A stretch of DNA of 52,940 nucleotides from an uncultured eubacterium 1-6 (GCA_903789595.1 CAIFEZ010000019.1:1-52940), one strand, 5' to 3'. Counted from the stretch's first letter, positions 35,832 through 45,785 are shown. Notes: generated from the sequence alone by a model not told the origin. Numbers and translations: made by a program.

Positions 35832-38594
35832 ATGCTGAGGATTCGTTCATTTACCGTGCAGAATCTGGAAGAGGGATGCGTGACAGATTCCGCAAACCCT
35901 GCGTTTTCGTGGGAGCTGGAGAGTACCGCGAAGGATGTGAAACAGACCTGTGCGGAATTGATCGTCGGAGACTGGGCGACGAAGCTTGCCGGGGAGAATC
36001 GCGCGGTTTATCGCGGCGGGGATCTCGGGTCTTTTACAAGATACCGGGCGGAGCTTCGTGTCACGGATAATCACGGAGAGAACGCATCGTCTGAACTTTT
36101 TTTTGAGACGGGAAGAATGGAAGCGCCCTGGATCGGAAGATGGATTACCGATGGTGCGTACCGCTTCACGGAGAAAAAGGCTTCTCCGGTCCCGATGCAC
36201 TTCCGGAAATGTCTGAACCTTACGAAGAGAGTGAAAAGAGCGGTGCTGTACAGCACCGCTATGGGCATCTATCAGTTCTATGCGGATGGAAAGAGGGTCG
36301 GCGGAGATTATTTCGCCCCGGGCTTTACGGCATATGAGAAGCAGCTCCAGTATCAGAGGTATGACCTCACAAAGTCGCTTGAAAATCCGGGGACACATGT
36401 TCTCACGGCGGTTGTCGGCGGCGGATGGGCGGTCGGGCGATTCACCTATAAGGAGCGGTGCCGGATTTACGCAGATCGACAGGCGCTTCTCGCCGAGGTC
36501 CGGATCACCTATGCGGACGGTTCGGAGGAGGTCATCGGAACCGGCCCGGACTGGCAGGTATCCATGACAGGGCCTTTTCTTGCCGCGGAATTTTACAACG
36601 GCGAGTCCTTTGACGCAAGGCGCATGGGCATGCTCGGTTATGCCGCAGACAGAACAGACGCTGCCAATCAAACAGACGGATGGCATCCGGCGGCGGAAGA
36701 AAAACTGAGAATTCACCCGGACATCCTCGCGCAGTACGGGGATCCGGTGCGTGCGCATGAGGTTTTCCGTCCCGTGTCTGTCACATGTTCACCTTCCGGG
36801 AAGATTATATTTGATTTCGGACAGAATTTTGCGGGAGTGATCCGGATTCGCCTGAAGGGGAGAGCCGGGCAGAAGATTACCGTTACCCATGCAGAGGTTT
36901 TGATGAATGGGGAACTGTACCGGGAGCCGCTTCGAAGCGCGCGCCAGGAGGCTGTTTACATTTTGAAGGACGGTGAGCAGGAGTACGCGCCGACGCTTAC
37001 GTATATGGGATTCCGCTATGCCGCGGTTGAGGGCGCCAAGATCGGGCCGTCTTTCAAGCATGAAATTGAGAAAGCGGGGATCGGCCCATTTACCGGCGGC
37101 GTTTCACCTGAGAGCAGCTTCCCGGAAATCGAGGGAGAGCTTCCGGAGATTCTTGGCATGGAGGCAATCGCTCTGTATTCCGATATCCGTGAAAATGGAA
37201 GCTTCTCCTGTTCGAATCGGGATTTGAACCGGCTTCAGGAAAACATCCGGTGGGGCGCAAAGTCCAACTTCGTCGATATTCCGACGGATTGTCCGCAAAG
37301 AGACGAGCGGCTTGGCTGGACCGGCGACATCGCTCTGTTTTCACGTACGGCGGTGTACAATTTCGATATGTCCCGGTTCCTCGGGAAATGGCTGCGGGAT
37401 GTGAAGGCGGAGCAGAGATGGGGCGGCGGCATTCCGATGATTGTCCCCTTTGTCAAGGTGTACTGGCAGTGGGAGCTGGTGGTTACGATGGCGGTGGATC
37501 ACTGGGGAGACGCCTGCATTCTGGTTCCCTGGGCAGAATATCTTTCCAAGGGGGATTTATCCCTTCTGGAGGAGATGTATCCGGTCATGGAGAGGTATAT
37601 GAAGGCCTGCCGTTTCTGGGCCGGACTTTTCTCATTTGGAAAGAGACGCTATATCTGGAAACTTCTGCATCACTACGGCGACTGGTGCGCGCCGGGCGTT
37701 GACATGTGGACATGGATGCGCAGAGGAAAATATACGGCGACGGCCTGCCTGTCGAACTCTTCGGCAATCATGAGCCGGATTTCGGAGACTCTCGGGAAAA
37801 AGGAAAAGGCCTGCAAATATCGGAAGCTGCATCAGGATACGGCGGACGCCTACCGGAGTCTGCTGATGGATCCGGCCGGAAGAGCCCGGGATGAATTTCA
37901 GACCGCTTACGTACTGCCGCTGTATTACGATATGCTTAAGGGAGAGGATCGGAAAAAGGCAGCGGAACATCTGGCCGGTATGGTGAGAGAGAATGGCTAT
38001 CATATCGGAACCGGTTTCCCGGGAACGCCCTATGTGCTGTTTGCGCTGGCGGACAACGGATATCCGCAGGAGGCCTTTCGCATGCTTCTGAGCGACACGT
38101 GTCCTTCATGGCTCTATGAGGTAAGGACCGGAGGGACGACCATCTGGGAGAGATGGGACGCGCTCCGTGAGGATGGAAGCTGCAATACCGGAGAAGGAGA
38201 CGGAACCGGAGGCATGGTCTCTTTCAACCACTACGCAAGCGGAGCGGTAGGAGATTTCTTTTACCGGAGAATCGCCGGGATTGAGCCGCTTGAAGCGGGG
38301 TATCGCAGATTTCGCATCCGTCCTCTGATCTGTCGGGATGAAGAAAACAACGGGAAGTTTTTCCTCACACAGGCCAGAGGCAGCGTCAGAGGCGCATACG
38401 GAGAAATCGTCAGCGACTGGAAGATTCATGACAATACATTTGAAATTTATATCCGCGTTCCGGCAGGGAGTACCTGTCTTCTGGAGCTCCCCGACGGAAG
38501 CCGCCATGAAGTGGGAAGCGGAGACTGGACGTATGCCGTAACGGCTGCCCGGGAAGAGGAAGGAGTAAAGAGTGAAGATCACGAAAATTGCTGA
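35832..38594 (+). CDS. GH78 alpha-L-rhamnosidase
   Basis: The 920-residue protein has Bac_rhamnosid N-terminal domains (SFTVQNLEEGCVTDSANPAF, DGKRVGGDYFAPGFTAYEKQ), the (alpha/alpha)6 barrel with the hallmark DCPQRDERLGWTGD (Asp486, Glu492), GGTTIWERWDA and a C-terminal beta domain. GH78 removes terminal alpha-L-rhamnose from pectin fragments, flavonoids, saponins or bacterial polymers. No signal peptide; cytoplasmic. AAAGGAG precedes ATG. It overlaps the GPH symporter gene by 23 bases, so the symporter likely supplies its substrate. Confidence 0.94.
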   Translation: MLRIRSFTVQNLEEGCVTDSANPAFSWELESTAKDVKQTCAELIVGDWATKLAGENRAVYRGGDLGSFTRYRAELRVTDNHGENASSELFFETGRMEAPWIGRWITDGAYRFTEKKASPVPMHFRKCLNLTKRVKRAVLYSTAMGIYQFYADGKRVGGDYFAPGFTAYEKQLQYQRYDLTKSLENPGTHVLTAVVGGGWAVGRFTYKERCRIYADRQALLAEVRITYADGSEEVIGTGPDWQVSMTGPFLAAEFYNGESFDARRMGMLGYAADRTDAANQTDGWHPAAEEKLRIHPDILAQYGDPVRAHEVFRPVSVTCSPSGKIIFDFGQNFAGVIRIRLKGRAGQKITVTHAEVLMNGELYREPLRSARQEAVYILKDGEQEYAPTLTYMGFRYAAVEGAKIGPSFKHEIEKAGIGPFTGGVSPESSFPEIEGELPEILGMEAIALYSDIRENGSFSCSNRDLNRLQENIRWGAKSNFVDIPTDCPQRDERLGWTGDIALFSRTAVYNFDMSRFLGKWLRDVKAEQRWGGGIPMIVPFVKVYWQWELVVTMAVDHWGDACILVPWAEYLSKGDLSLLEEMYPVMERYMKACRFWAGLFSFGKRRYIWKLLHHYGDWCAPGVDMWTWMRRGKYTATACLSNSSAIMSRISETLGKKEKACKYRKLHQDTADAYRSLLMDPAGRARDEFQTAYVLPLYYDMLKGEDRKKAAEHLAGMVRENGYHIGTGFPGTPYVLFALADNGYPQEAFRMLLSDTCPSWLYEVRTGGTTIWERWDALREDGSCNTGEGDGTGGMVSFNHYASGAVGDFFYRRIAGIEPLEAGYRRFRIRPLICRDEENNGKFFLTQARGSVRGAYGEIVSDWKIHDNTFEIYIRVPAGSTCLLELPDGSRHEVGSGDWTYAVTAAREEEGVKSEDHENC

Positions 38595-40329
38595 GAAGTC
38601 TGCTTTTCATACCCGGATCACATCTTCCAATGTGAAAATTCAGGAGATGTTTTTCGGATACCTGGGGGCGCCGTTTCTGGCAATGATTTCCAATGCTATC
38701 TTTGCGGCGTATCTGAATCGTTACTATGTGGACGTGCTGGGATGGACAAAGTTCGGTCTGTTTTCAGCACTTCTCCCGATGGTTTCGGTGATCTTTGTCA
38801 TCGCGGGAAATCTGGTGGTGGGAAGCCTCATTGACCGGACCAGAACAACGGCAGGAAAGGCCAGACCGTATCTGCTGCTGTCGATTCCGCTTCTGGCGGC
38901 GGCGATTGTGCTTTTGTTCCTGACACCGGTGAAGGGAAGCGGCCTTGCACAGATGCTCTGGATTGCCGTGTCCTATAACCTGTATTATGCCGTGGCCTAT
39001 CCCTGCTACTACACGGCGCACAACTCCATGGTATCACTATCTACCAGGAATTCTTCGCAGAGAGGCATTCTTGCCACCCTGTCGAACGCGTCCACGGTCG
39101 GCGCTGCCGGTGTCGGTGGCAGCATCCTGGTGCCGATTCTCCTGCAGAGCTACATGTTTGTCACGGATGAAAACGGTCTGAACATGGAAGCAAGCTACCG
39201 GCACTGGAGAGTGCTGTCGGTTTTTCTGGCCGTCCTGACCGCTGTCGGTGTTTTGCTGGAGTATTATTATACCCGGGAGAGGATCACAGAGGAAAGTCAG
39301 AGCCTGAATCTTCAGGAGAAGAAAATTCCTACCAGAGAGCACGTCAGAGCCTGCGTTCATGACCGCTACTGGTGGATGATGATCCTTTTTGTCCTGGTCT
39401 TTCAGCTGGGACAGGCCTTTAAAAACGGATCCATGAGCTTTTTTGTCCGCTGGATGTTCGATGGAGTGATTCATTCTTCAAATCCGGAGCAGATGTCCGG
39501 TACGCTGATGTCGACGCTTGGTCTGGTGGGAGGAATCCCGACGGTCATCGGTATGCTCATCGCCTGGCCGGTCGCAAATAAGATCGGAAAGAAAAAATCG
39601 ATCTTGCTCGGCCTTATTTTCGCTCTGGCCGGCGGCATGGTCGCGTTTCTAAATGTCAACAGCTTTGTGATCGTGTGCATCGGTGTGATTCTGAAAGGTA
39701 TCGGAATTATTCCGTCGCAGTATGTTCTTCTTGCGCTTCTCTCCGATGTGCTCGATCATCTGGAGGCAAAAAACGGCTTCCGAAGCGACGGCTTTACCAT
39801 GTCGATTTACAGCGCGGTCTTCGTGGGGCTGGCAGGAATCTGCAACGGTGTTCTGAACGGAATGCTTGCCGCCTCCGGATATAACAACATCGGCATCGCT
39901 TCCGATCCGGCTAGCGGGAAGATGATCCAGGATCTTTCCTCCTGGACCGGACAGGTTGTATACCGTCAGTCGCAGGGAACGGAGCATGTGCTTGCCTTCC
40001 TGTATCTTGCGGTGGATATGATCACTTTTGCGGTCAGCATCTTCCTGATTTTCCGGCTGAATGTGGAGAAAAATCTGAAGGAAGAACAGAAACTGATTCT
40101 GGAGCATCAGAAACAGGCCGTTCTGGCAAAGGGCGGGGTCTGGGAGGATCCGGCCGTAAGAGAGAAACGGGAGCAGGCGGAAGCGGACCGAAAGGCGGAA
40201 GCGGATCGGGTCGCGGAGCTGAAAGCGTACTGCATGAAAAAGGGGCTTGATTTTGAAGAAGAAAACCGGAAATATCTGGAAAAAGAAGCGAAGAAAAAGA
40301 ATTCGCTGATCGGAAAACTTCTGGGATAA
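38572..40329 (+). CDS. GPH-family (MelB-type) sugar:cation symporter
   Basis: The 585-residue protein has twelve hydrophobic helices and the glycoside-pentoside-hexuronide family motif LIDRTRTTAGKARPYLL after helix 2. A long charged C-terminal tail (about residues 500-585, rich in Lys, Glu and Arg) is probably cytoplasmic. GTG 38572 follows AAGGAG. GPH carriers import oligosaccharides or glycosides with Na+ or H+. The overlap with the rhamnosidase gene suggests a rhamnosylated substrate (inference). It is the only transporter in this cluster. Confidence 0.9.
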   Translation: MKITKIAEKSAFHTRITSSNVKIQEMFFGYLGAPFLAMISNAIFAAYLNRYYVDVLGWTKFGLFSALLPMVSVIFVIAGNLVVGSLIDRTRTTAGKARPYLLLSIPLLAAAIVLLFLTPVKGSGLAQMLWIAVSYNLYYAVAYPCYYTAHNSMVSLSTRNSSQRGILATLSNASTVGAAGVGGSILVPILLQSYMFVTDENGLNMEASYRHWRVLSVFLAVLTAVGVLLEYYYTRERITEESQSLNLQEKKIPTREHVRACVHDRYWWMMILFVLVFQLGQAFKNGSMSFFVRWMFDGVIHSSNPEQMSGTLMSTLGLVGGIPTVIGMLIAWPVANKIGKKKSILLGLIFALAGGMVAFLNVNSFVIVCIGVILKGIGIIPSQYVLLALLSDVLDHLEAKNGFRSDGFTMSIYSAVFVGLAGICNGVLNGMLAASGYNNIGIASDPASGKMIQDLSSWTGQVVYRQSQGTEHVLAFLYLAVDMITFAVSIFLIFRLNVEKNLKEEQKLILEHQKQAVLAKGGVWEDPAVREKREQAEADRKAEADRVAELKAYCMKKGLDFEEENRKYLEKEAKKKNSLIGKLLG

Positions 40330-40442
40330 TACATGTATTTGTAACGATTCGTCATTCCTCAGATGGAGAGAACCATAGGCCCTGGAGATTGGGTGTTGAA
40401 AAAGAATTCCGAAGGACCGGACAGGCATGGGAGAGGCAGAAG

Positions 40443-41585
40443 ATGAATGAGAAGAAAAGAAAGGCGGGGAGAGTTGTGTGGAGTATTCTCCTGATCGTGG
40501 CGATTGCGGCTGCCGCGATACTGGGAATCTGGCATAAGACGACGGCGGCAGTCTTTCACAACCTGACACAGCCGCATATACGTGTGCCGGAAACCGATGA
40601 CTGGTCAGGCGGAGAATCGTACTGGAAGGTACCGTACAGCGAGGTTTCCGAATCTGACTATGTCGATCTTTATGTGCCGTCCGATGTGAAGAATCCTCCG
40701 CTATTGATTCTGGTGCACGGAGGCGGATTTGTTACAAACGACAGTCAGTCAAAGCAGGCGGTGCTGATGTACCGGTATTTCCGGGATCATGGATACGCCT
40801 GCGCCTCGGTCAATTATCGTCTGGCGCAGGAAGCTCCGTTCCCGGGCGCGATCGAAGATGTCAAGGCATGCATCCGTTTTTTGCGTGCAAATGGCGATAC
40901 CTACGGATACGATTCCGAGCGGATGGCTCTGTTCGGGGAGTCCGCAGGGGGCTACCTGGCAATTGCCGCAGCCATGACAAACGATGCGGAGTTTGACAGC
41001 GTTCCTTATATCGGAGAAAACGAGGAAGCTGCAGGAGACTCTTCCGATATTGACCAGGACGAAAAGGCAGAGGAAGGAAAGGGCACCGGGGCGGAAGGAG
41101 ATTCCGTATCGGGAGAAGGCGTCAATCCGGCGATCCGGGTTCTGATCGATTATTACGGAGACGTGGACTTCATGAGCCTGGATACCCAGTGGAAGGAAAT
41201 CGGCTATTCATCGCTGGTCCGTAAGATTGCCAACGGGTGGATTCAGAACGCGCTTCCGAAGGGGTACACCGATATTCACAGCTACTGGATGCGAAAGGAT
41301 ATCTCGAAAATGAGCCGGGACGAGCTGGCGCCGATGCTGTTGAACAATTACATCGACGAGAACCTGCGGCAGGATTCCGACCTGTCCGTTTATATCTCTC
41401 ATGGAGATGCTGATCTGACGGTACCGGTCACCCAGTCCCGGGATCTGTATGCAAAGGTGTCCGGTATCATCGGGACCGGGCGGACGAAGCTGCATATCGT
41501 AAAAAATGCCGGACACGCGGGAGACGAGATGTACTCGGATCGGGAATTGGAGAAGATCGACCAATTTATACAGGCACATATGTAG
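40443..41585 (+). CDS. Membrane-anchored alpha/beta-hydrolase (carbohydrate or lipid esterase-like)
   Basis: From ATG 40443 the protein has 380 residues: a basic start and one hydrophobic segment (VVWSILLIVAIAAAAILGIW) that anchors it outside the cell, then an HSL/acetyl-esterase fold with oxyanion HGGG, nucleophile GESAGG, Asp in SHGDADLTVP and His in NAGHAGDEM. An acidic insert of about 35 residues (ENEEAAGDSSDIDQDEKAEE and more) separates strands after the nucleophile. The upstream ATG 40389 lacks a ribosome site. In this cluster it probably removes acyl groups from the glycoside before import (inference). Confidence 0.85.
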   Translation: MNEKKRKAGRVVWSILLIVAIAAAAILGIWHKTTAAVFHNLTQPHIRVPETDDWSGGESYWKVPYSEVSESDYVDLYVPSDVKNPPLLILVHGGGFVTNDSQSKQAVLMYRYFRDHGYACASVNYRLAQEAPFPGAIEDVKACIRFLRANGDTYGYDSERMALFGESAGGYLAIAAAMTNDAEFDSVPYIGENEEAAGDSSDIDQDEKAEEGKGTGAEGDSVSGEGVNPAIRVLIDYYGDVDFMSLDTQWKEIGYSSLVRKIANGWIQNALPKGYTDIHSYWMRKDISKMSRDELAPMLLNNYIDENLRQDSDLSVYISHGDADLTVPVTQSRDLYAKVSGIIGTGRTKLHIVKNAGHAGDEMYSDRELEKIDQFIQAHM

Positions 41586-41596
41586 AGGTGAGGCTT

Positions 41597-43003
41597 ATGG
41601 AGAAGATGACGCAGAACAAGCCGTTTCATGGGGTGAATCTGGGCAACTGGCTGATGCTGGAGAAGTGGATGTCACCGGAAATGTTTGACGGGACGGACGC
41701 GGAGGACGAAACCTGGCTGAATCGGGAGGCATCCTGGGGGACAATTCCGGCGGATTCGTTCTGGGCGAAGCTTCCTTTGGATGATCCGGGATATCAGGCG
41801 GGGCAGATGACCAGAGAAAAGCTGGAGCAGCGCATGCGATATCACAGGGAGACCTATGTGCAGGAGAAGGATTTTGAGTGGCTGCATGATCACGGAATCA
41901 CGCATGTGCGCATTCCGGTGCCGTTTTTTATCTTTGGGGACCGCAAACCCTATAGCGGCTGTCTGGAATATCTGGATCGCGCATTTGTGTGGGCGAAAAA
42001 GTGGCAGATCCAGATTCTGATCGATCTGCACACGACCTGCGGGGGACAGAACGGCTACGACAACGGCGGGATCACCGGTGTATGCAAATGGCATAAGAAC
42101 CCGGAAGAGGTGGAGTTTGTGCTGCATGTTCTGGAGAGACTGGCGGAGCGATACGCTGAGGACAGCGCGCTCTACGGCCTGGAGGTTCTGAACGAGCCAA
42201 TCAGCCGTCTGGTGTACCTGACGGCTCCTTCCACGGGGCGGGCGAGGGATCCGGAGGAGGCGGAAGAATCCGGTCCGGTGCCCACCGTTTTTCTGAAGGA
42301 TTTCTACCGGAGAGCGTACCACAGAATCCGCAGATATCTGCCGGAGTCCAAGACGATTGTCTTCCACGATGGTTTCCGGCTGAATATGTGGGGAGACTAT
42401 TTTGTCCGTCACAAGATGAAAAATGTCTGCCTGGACACGCACATGTACGTTTTTGCCATGGAAAACTTTTTTCCGGTGCATAAGCCATGGGTATATCGTA
42501 CTTACCTGGCAATCAACAAACAGAGAATCCGTCTGGCGCAGAAGTATACGCCCGTCATTGTCGGGGAATGGTGCGTCACAAATGAATATGCCTTTGGAAT
42601 GCGAAGGGATTTCGCAAAAGGGGCGCTTTCCGGTATGGCAGCATCTCCGGATGCCAGACAGTATCAGATCGATGTTCCGATTTCCGAGGGAGAGAAGCGG
42701 AAACGGTTTCTTGGTCTTGCTCATGCGGAGCTTCAAGCCTGGGAGGAAGCGGAGGGGTGGTTTTACTGGAACTATCAGCTTCTGAGAGACCGGAGAAAGA
42801 AGAAAAATTCAGCGCCGGATGCGGGGAAGGATCAGGAATCGATGCAGAGCACCGCGGCAGGAAGGCAGTCTGTGAAAGAAGGACAGAAAGAGATCGAATA
42901 TGTGACTCTCACGGACGTATATTATAAGGAAGCCTGGGATTTTGCGCGGTGTATGGAGCGCGGATGGCTCCCGTCTGCACGAGACCGGATCGGTCGTGAC
43001 TAA
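41597..43003 (+). CDS. GH5-family beta-glycosidase (exo-glucanase-like)
   Basis: The protein begins NKPFHGVNLGNWLMLEKWM, typical of GH5 exo-1,3-glucanase/cellulase relatives. ITHVRIPVPFF and LIDLHTTCGGQNGYD follow, with acid/base Glu200 in EVLNEP and nucleophile Glu324 in IVGEWCVTN. No signal peptide; cytoplasmic. ATG 41597 with GAGGTGAGG upstream is preferred to GTG 41588. A polar stretch near the C-terminus (KKKNSAPDAGKDQESMQSTA and more) looks like an insert. The esterase gene ends 11 bp upstream. Likely acts on beta-glucosides released in the cell. Confidence 0.88.
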   Translation: MEKMTQNKPFHGVNLGNWLMLEKWMSPEMFDGTDAEDETWLNREASWGTIPADSFWAKLPLDDPGYQAGQMTREKLEQRMRYHRETYVQEKDFEWLHDHGITHVRIPVPFFIFGDRKPYSGCLEYLDRAFVWAKKWQIQILIDLHTTCGGQNGYDNGGITGVCKWHKNPEEVEFVLHVLERLAERYAEDSALYGLEVLNEPISRLVYLTAPSTGRARDPEEAEESGPVPTVFLKDFYRRAYHRIRRYLPESKTIVFHDGFRLNMWGDYFVRHKMKNVCLDTHMYVFAMENFFPVHKPWVYRTYLAINKQRIRLAQKYTPVIVGEWCVTNEYAFGMRRDFAKGALSGMAASPDARQYQIDVPISEGEKRKRFLGLAHAELQAWEEAEGWFYWNYQLLRDRRKKKNSAPDAGKDQESMQSTAAGRQSVKEGQKEIEYVTLTDVYYKEAWDFARCMERGWLPSARDRIGRD

Positions 43004-43039
43004 GGCGGTTCACGCAGTGTATGGAGCGGGAGATATTGA

Positions 43040-43141
43040 TTTACGCGAACCGTGAGCCGCAGCCGAATGCGAAGTATTCGTGTGCGGCGAGCGTCGCGGT
43101 AGCGAGAAAAAACTCGCACAGCGTGTTTTCTCTCGTTTTTT
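43040..43141 (+). promoter_or_regulatory. Structured GH3 leader element, copy 2, with terminator-like end
   Basis: Same element as at 32124: hairpin I GCCGCA-G-CCGAAT ... ATTCG-TG-TGCGGC, then CGAGCGTCGCGG, then GAGAAAAAAC ... GTTTTCTCTC (one mismatch). Here the last hairpin is followed by TTTTTT (43136-43141), so it could terminate transcription just 28 bp before the GH3 start. It also lies 37 bp after the GH5 stop, so it could equally end that operon. Confidence 0.65.
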
Positions 43142-43169
43142 GTCAACGATGAACGAAAGGAATGGATAA

Positions 43170-45629
43170 ATGAAACACGCGGAAATTGTCAATCGGATGA
43201 CAGCGGAGGAGAAGGCCGCATTTCTTTCAGGAAAAAGTGAATGGGAGTCCTGGGATTTTGAACGGCTCGGAATCCCGTCAATTTTCATGTCTGACGGACC
43301 GAGCGGAATCCGCAAGCAGGCGGGAGAGGGGGATCATCTCGGATTGAATCCGTCCGTTCCCGCCACCTGCTTTCCGTCTTCCGCAACACTCTGCAACAGC
43401 TGGGACGAATCGCTTGCAGAAGAGGTCGGAGAGGGACTGGGAAGAGAAGCGATGGCGGAAGGCGTGCATGTGCTTCTGGGGCCCGGTATGAATATCAAGC
43501 GGAATCCGCTTTGCGGACGCAATTTTGAGTATTTTTCCGAGGATCCGTACCTGACCGGGAAGCTGGCCGCGTCGGAGGTGCGAGGCATACAGTCCCGCGG
43601 TGTGGCGGCCTGCTGCAAGCACTTCGCGGTAAATTCACAGGAGACACGGCGGATGGCCATGAATGCGGTTGTAGATGAGCGGACGCTCCGCGAGATTTAT
43701 CTGACCGCGTTCGAAATTGCGGTGAAGGAGAGCCGTCCGAAGGCGATAATGTCCAGTTACAATGAGGTGAACGGGGTATATGCGAACGAAAACCGCCATC
43801 TGCTGACGGATATCCTTCGGAAGGAATGGGGCTTTGACGGATTTGTTGTGACCGACTGGGGCGCGAGCAACGACCATGTCCTCGGTGTGAAAAACGGCTC
43901 GAATCTGGAGATGCCGAATCCGGGGCTCGATCCTGCCAGAGAACTCCTGGCTGCGGTAAAATCCGGGAGGATTACGCAGGAAGAGGTGGACCAGAGGGTC
44001 GATGAACTCCTGGATGTGGTGCTGGAGCTCACCTCCGAGGCGGCGAAGGCAGGTGAAAAAAAAGAGGGCCGAGATCCGTTTTCCGCGGATAAAGAGACGA
44101 TCCATCGCGAAAACCACAGGCTTGCGCGGAAAGCGGCGTCGGAGAGTATGGTTCTTCTGAAAAACGAGGATCAGATTCTTCCCCTGAAGAAGGGGACAAG
44201 AGTCGCGATCATCGGAGATTTTGCCTTTCAGCCGCGTTATCAGGGAGCCGGATCCTCCATGGTGAATGCGACCAAGGTAGAAAGCATAAAGGATCTCGTG
44301 GACGGATATGATCTTCAGGTCGTGGGGATGGCCAGGGGATACCGGCGGGACGGGAGCGAGGACGCGGACATGATCGGAGAAGCGGTTGCCCTGGCGCAGC
44401 AGGCGGACGTTGTGCTGCTGTTTTTCGGCCTGAATGAGCAGTCCGAGTCTGAGGGACTGGATCGCACACACCTTCGCATCCCGCAGAATCAGATCACCCT
44501 GATGCGGGAGATTCAGGAAGCAAACCGGAATACAGTGGGAGTGATCAGCGCGGGATCGGCCATTGAGATGCCGTGGCATCACCATTTTAAGGGGCTCCTT
44601 CACGCGTACCTGTCGGGACAGGCAGGGGCCGGCGCCATGCTCGATGTGCTCACCGGCGCGGTAAATCCATCCGGACATCTGAGCGAAACGATCGTGAAGA
44701 AATATGAGGACACACCGTCGTATTCGTATTATCCGGCGCTTGAGCGGAATTCGGAATATCGTGAGAGCGTGTTCGTGGGGTACCGTTATTTTGAGACCGC
44801 GGACGTTCCGGTGCTCTTCCCGTTTGGGTACGGCCTTTCCTATACCACGTTTGCATATTCCGGGTTACAGGCGGATGAGAAGGGAATTCGATTCACGCTG
44901 AAAAATACCGGCGCATGCGACGGCGCCGAGGTCGTGCAGATGTATGTGGGCAAGAAGGATTCAGGCATTTTCCGTCCGGTCCGGGAGCTGAAGGGGTTTG
45001 CCAAGGTATTTCTGAAGGCCGGCGAGGAGGCAAGCGTGAGCATCCCGTTCGATGACAAGACCTTCCGTTTGTGGAACCGTAAGACAGAGCGCTGGGAAAT
45101 CGAAGGCGGAACGTATCAGATTTCTGTCGGATCCAGCTGCCGGGATTTGCGGCTTTCGGCATCATTAGAGAAGCAGGGGGATCTGGAAGAGATCCCCTAC
45201 GACAGAGAAAAATGCGGCTGCTATTACAAGGCGGAGATCCAAAGCGTTTCCGATGAGGCCTATGAAGAGATTCTGGGACATCCCGTTCCTTCCGGCTCCT
45301 GGAATCAGAAAAGCCTCGGTATCAACGACGCGCTCTGCCAGATGTATTACGCGAAAAGTCCTCTTGCCAGACAAATCTATAAGGTTCTGGACAGAAGGCT
45401 GAAAAAATCACTGGCGGAGGGCGGCGTTCCGGATCTGAATACGATGTTCCAGTACAATATGCCGTTCCGTGCGATTGCCAAGATGACCGGCGGCCTGGTT
45501 TCCATGGAAATGGTATACGGCATGGTAGACATGGTCAACGGACATTTCTTCCGGGGGATGGGAGGCGTGATCGGCGGATTTTTCCGGAACTGGAGAGAAA
45601 ATAAGCAATATCTTCGAAAAATAAAATGA
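43170..45629 (+). CDS. GH3 beta-glucosidase, conventional domain order
   Basis: The 819-residue protein has the barrel first (SDGPSGIRKQ, KHFAVNSQETRRM, nucleophile Asp228 in VVTDWGASND), then the alpha/beta sandwich (ESMVLLKNEDQILPLKKGTR) and Fn3-like domain (PFGYGLSYTTFAYS). About 155 extra residues follow, ending in a helical segment (MVYGMVDMVNGHFFRGMGGV). No signal peptide; cytoplasmic. AAAGGAA precedes ATG. It probably finishes glycoside breakdown to glucose. A terminator closes the cluster. Confidence 0.93.
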   Translation: MKHAEIVNRMTAEEKAAFLSGKSEWESWDFERLGIPSIFMSDGPSGIRKQAGEGDHLGLNPSVPATCFPSSATLCNSWDESLAEEVGEGLGREAMAEGVHVLLGPGMNIKRNPLCGRNFEYFSEDPYLTGKLAASEVRGIQSRGVAACCKHFAVNSQETRRMAMNAVVDERTLREIYLTAFEIAVKESRPKAIMSSYNEVNGVYANENRHLLTDILRKEWGFDGFVVTDWGASNDHVLGVKNGSNLEMPNPGLDPARELLAAVKSGRITQEEVDQRVDELLDVVLELTSEAAKAGEKKEGRDPFSADKETIHRENHRLARKAASESMVLLKNEDQILPLKKGTRVAIIGDFAFQPRYQGAGSSMVNATKVESIKDLVDGYDLQVVGMARGYRRDGSEDADMIGEAVALAQQADVVLLFFGLNEQSESEGLDRTHLRIPQNQITLMREIQEANRNTVGVISAGSAIEMPWHHHFKGLLHAYLSGQAGAGAMLDVLTGAVNPSGHLSETIVKKYEDTPSYSYYPALERNSEYRESVFVGYRYFETADVPVLFPFGYGLSYTTFAYSGLQADEKGIRFTLKNTGACDGAEVVQMYVGKKDSGIFRPVRELKGFAKVFLKAGEEASVSIPFDDKTFRLWNRKTERWEIEGGTYQISVGSSCRDLRLSASLEKQGDLEEIPYDREKCGCYYKAEIQSVSDEAYEEILGHPVPSGSWNQKSLGINDALCQMYYAKSPLARQIYKVLDRRLKKSLAEGGVPDLNTMFQYNMPFRAIAKMTGGLVSMEMVYGMVDMVNGHFFRGMGGVIGGFFRNWRENKQYLRKIK

Positions 45630-45659
45630 AACGGGATAAAATATAATATAAAATAATAG

Positions 45660-45701
45660 CAGGTCCGTGGTGGTTGGGTGCCATAAACGGACCTGTTTTT
45701 G
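45660..45701 (+). terminator. Terminator at the end of the hydrolase cluster
   Basis: CAGGTCCGT and ACGGACCTG form a perfect 9-bp stem, followed by TTTTT. Confidence 0.85.
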
Positions 45702-45731
45702 TATAATACGATACCTTGTGCTACAAACTGT

Positions 45732-45785
45732 ATAAGCCACAGATTGCGTCGTGGTGTGCACTTCCGCAGCACCACAGGTATTCAG
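45732..45785 (+). repeat. Dispersed repeat, copy 2 (diverged)
   Basis: CTGTATAAGCCACAGATTGC, then TCGTGGTGTGCACTTCC, resembles TTGTATAAGCTGCGGATTGC and TCGTGCTTCGCACTCCC at 52802 onward; both are followed by CAGGTAT. Confidence 0.5.

Noticed and set aside
37205-37230. tRNA T-arm-like GTTCGAATC sequence
   Set aside because: It lies in the rhamnosidase reading frame and no acceptor, D or anticodon arms surround it.
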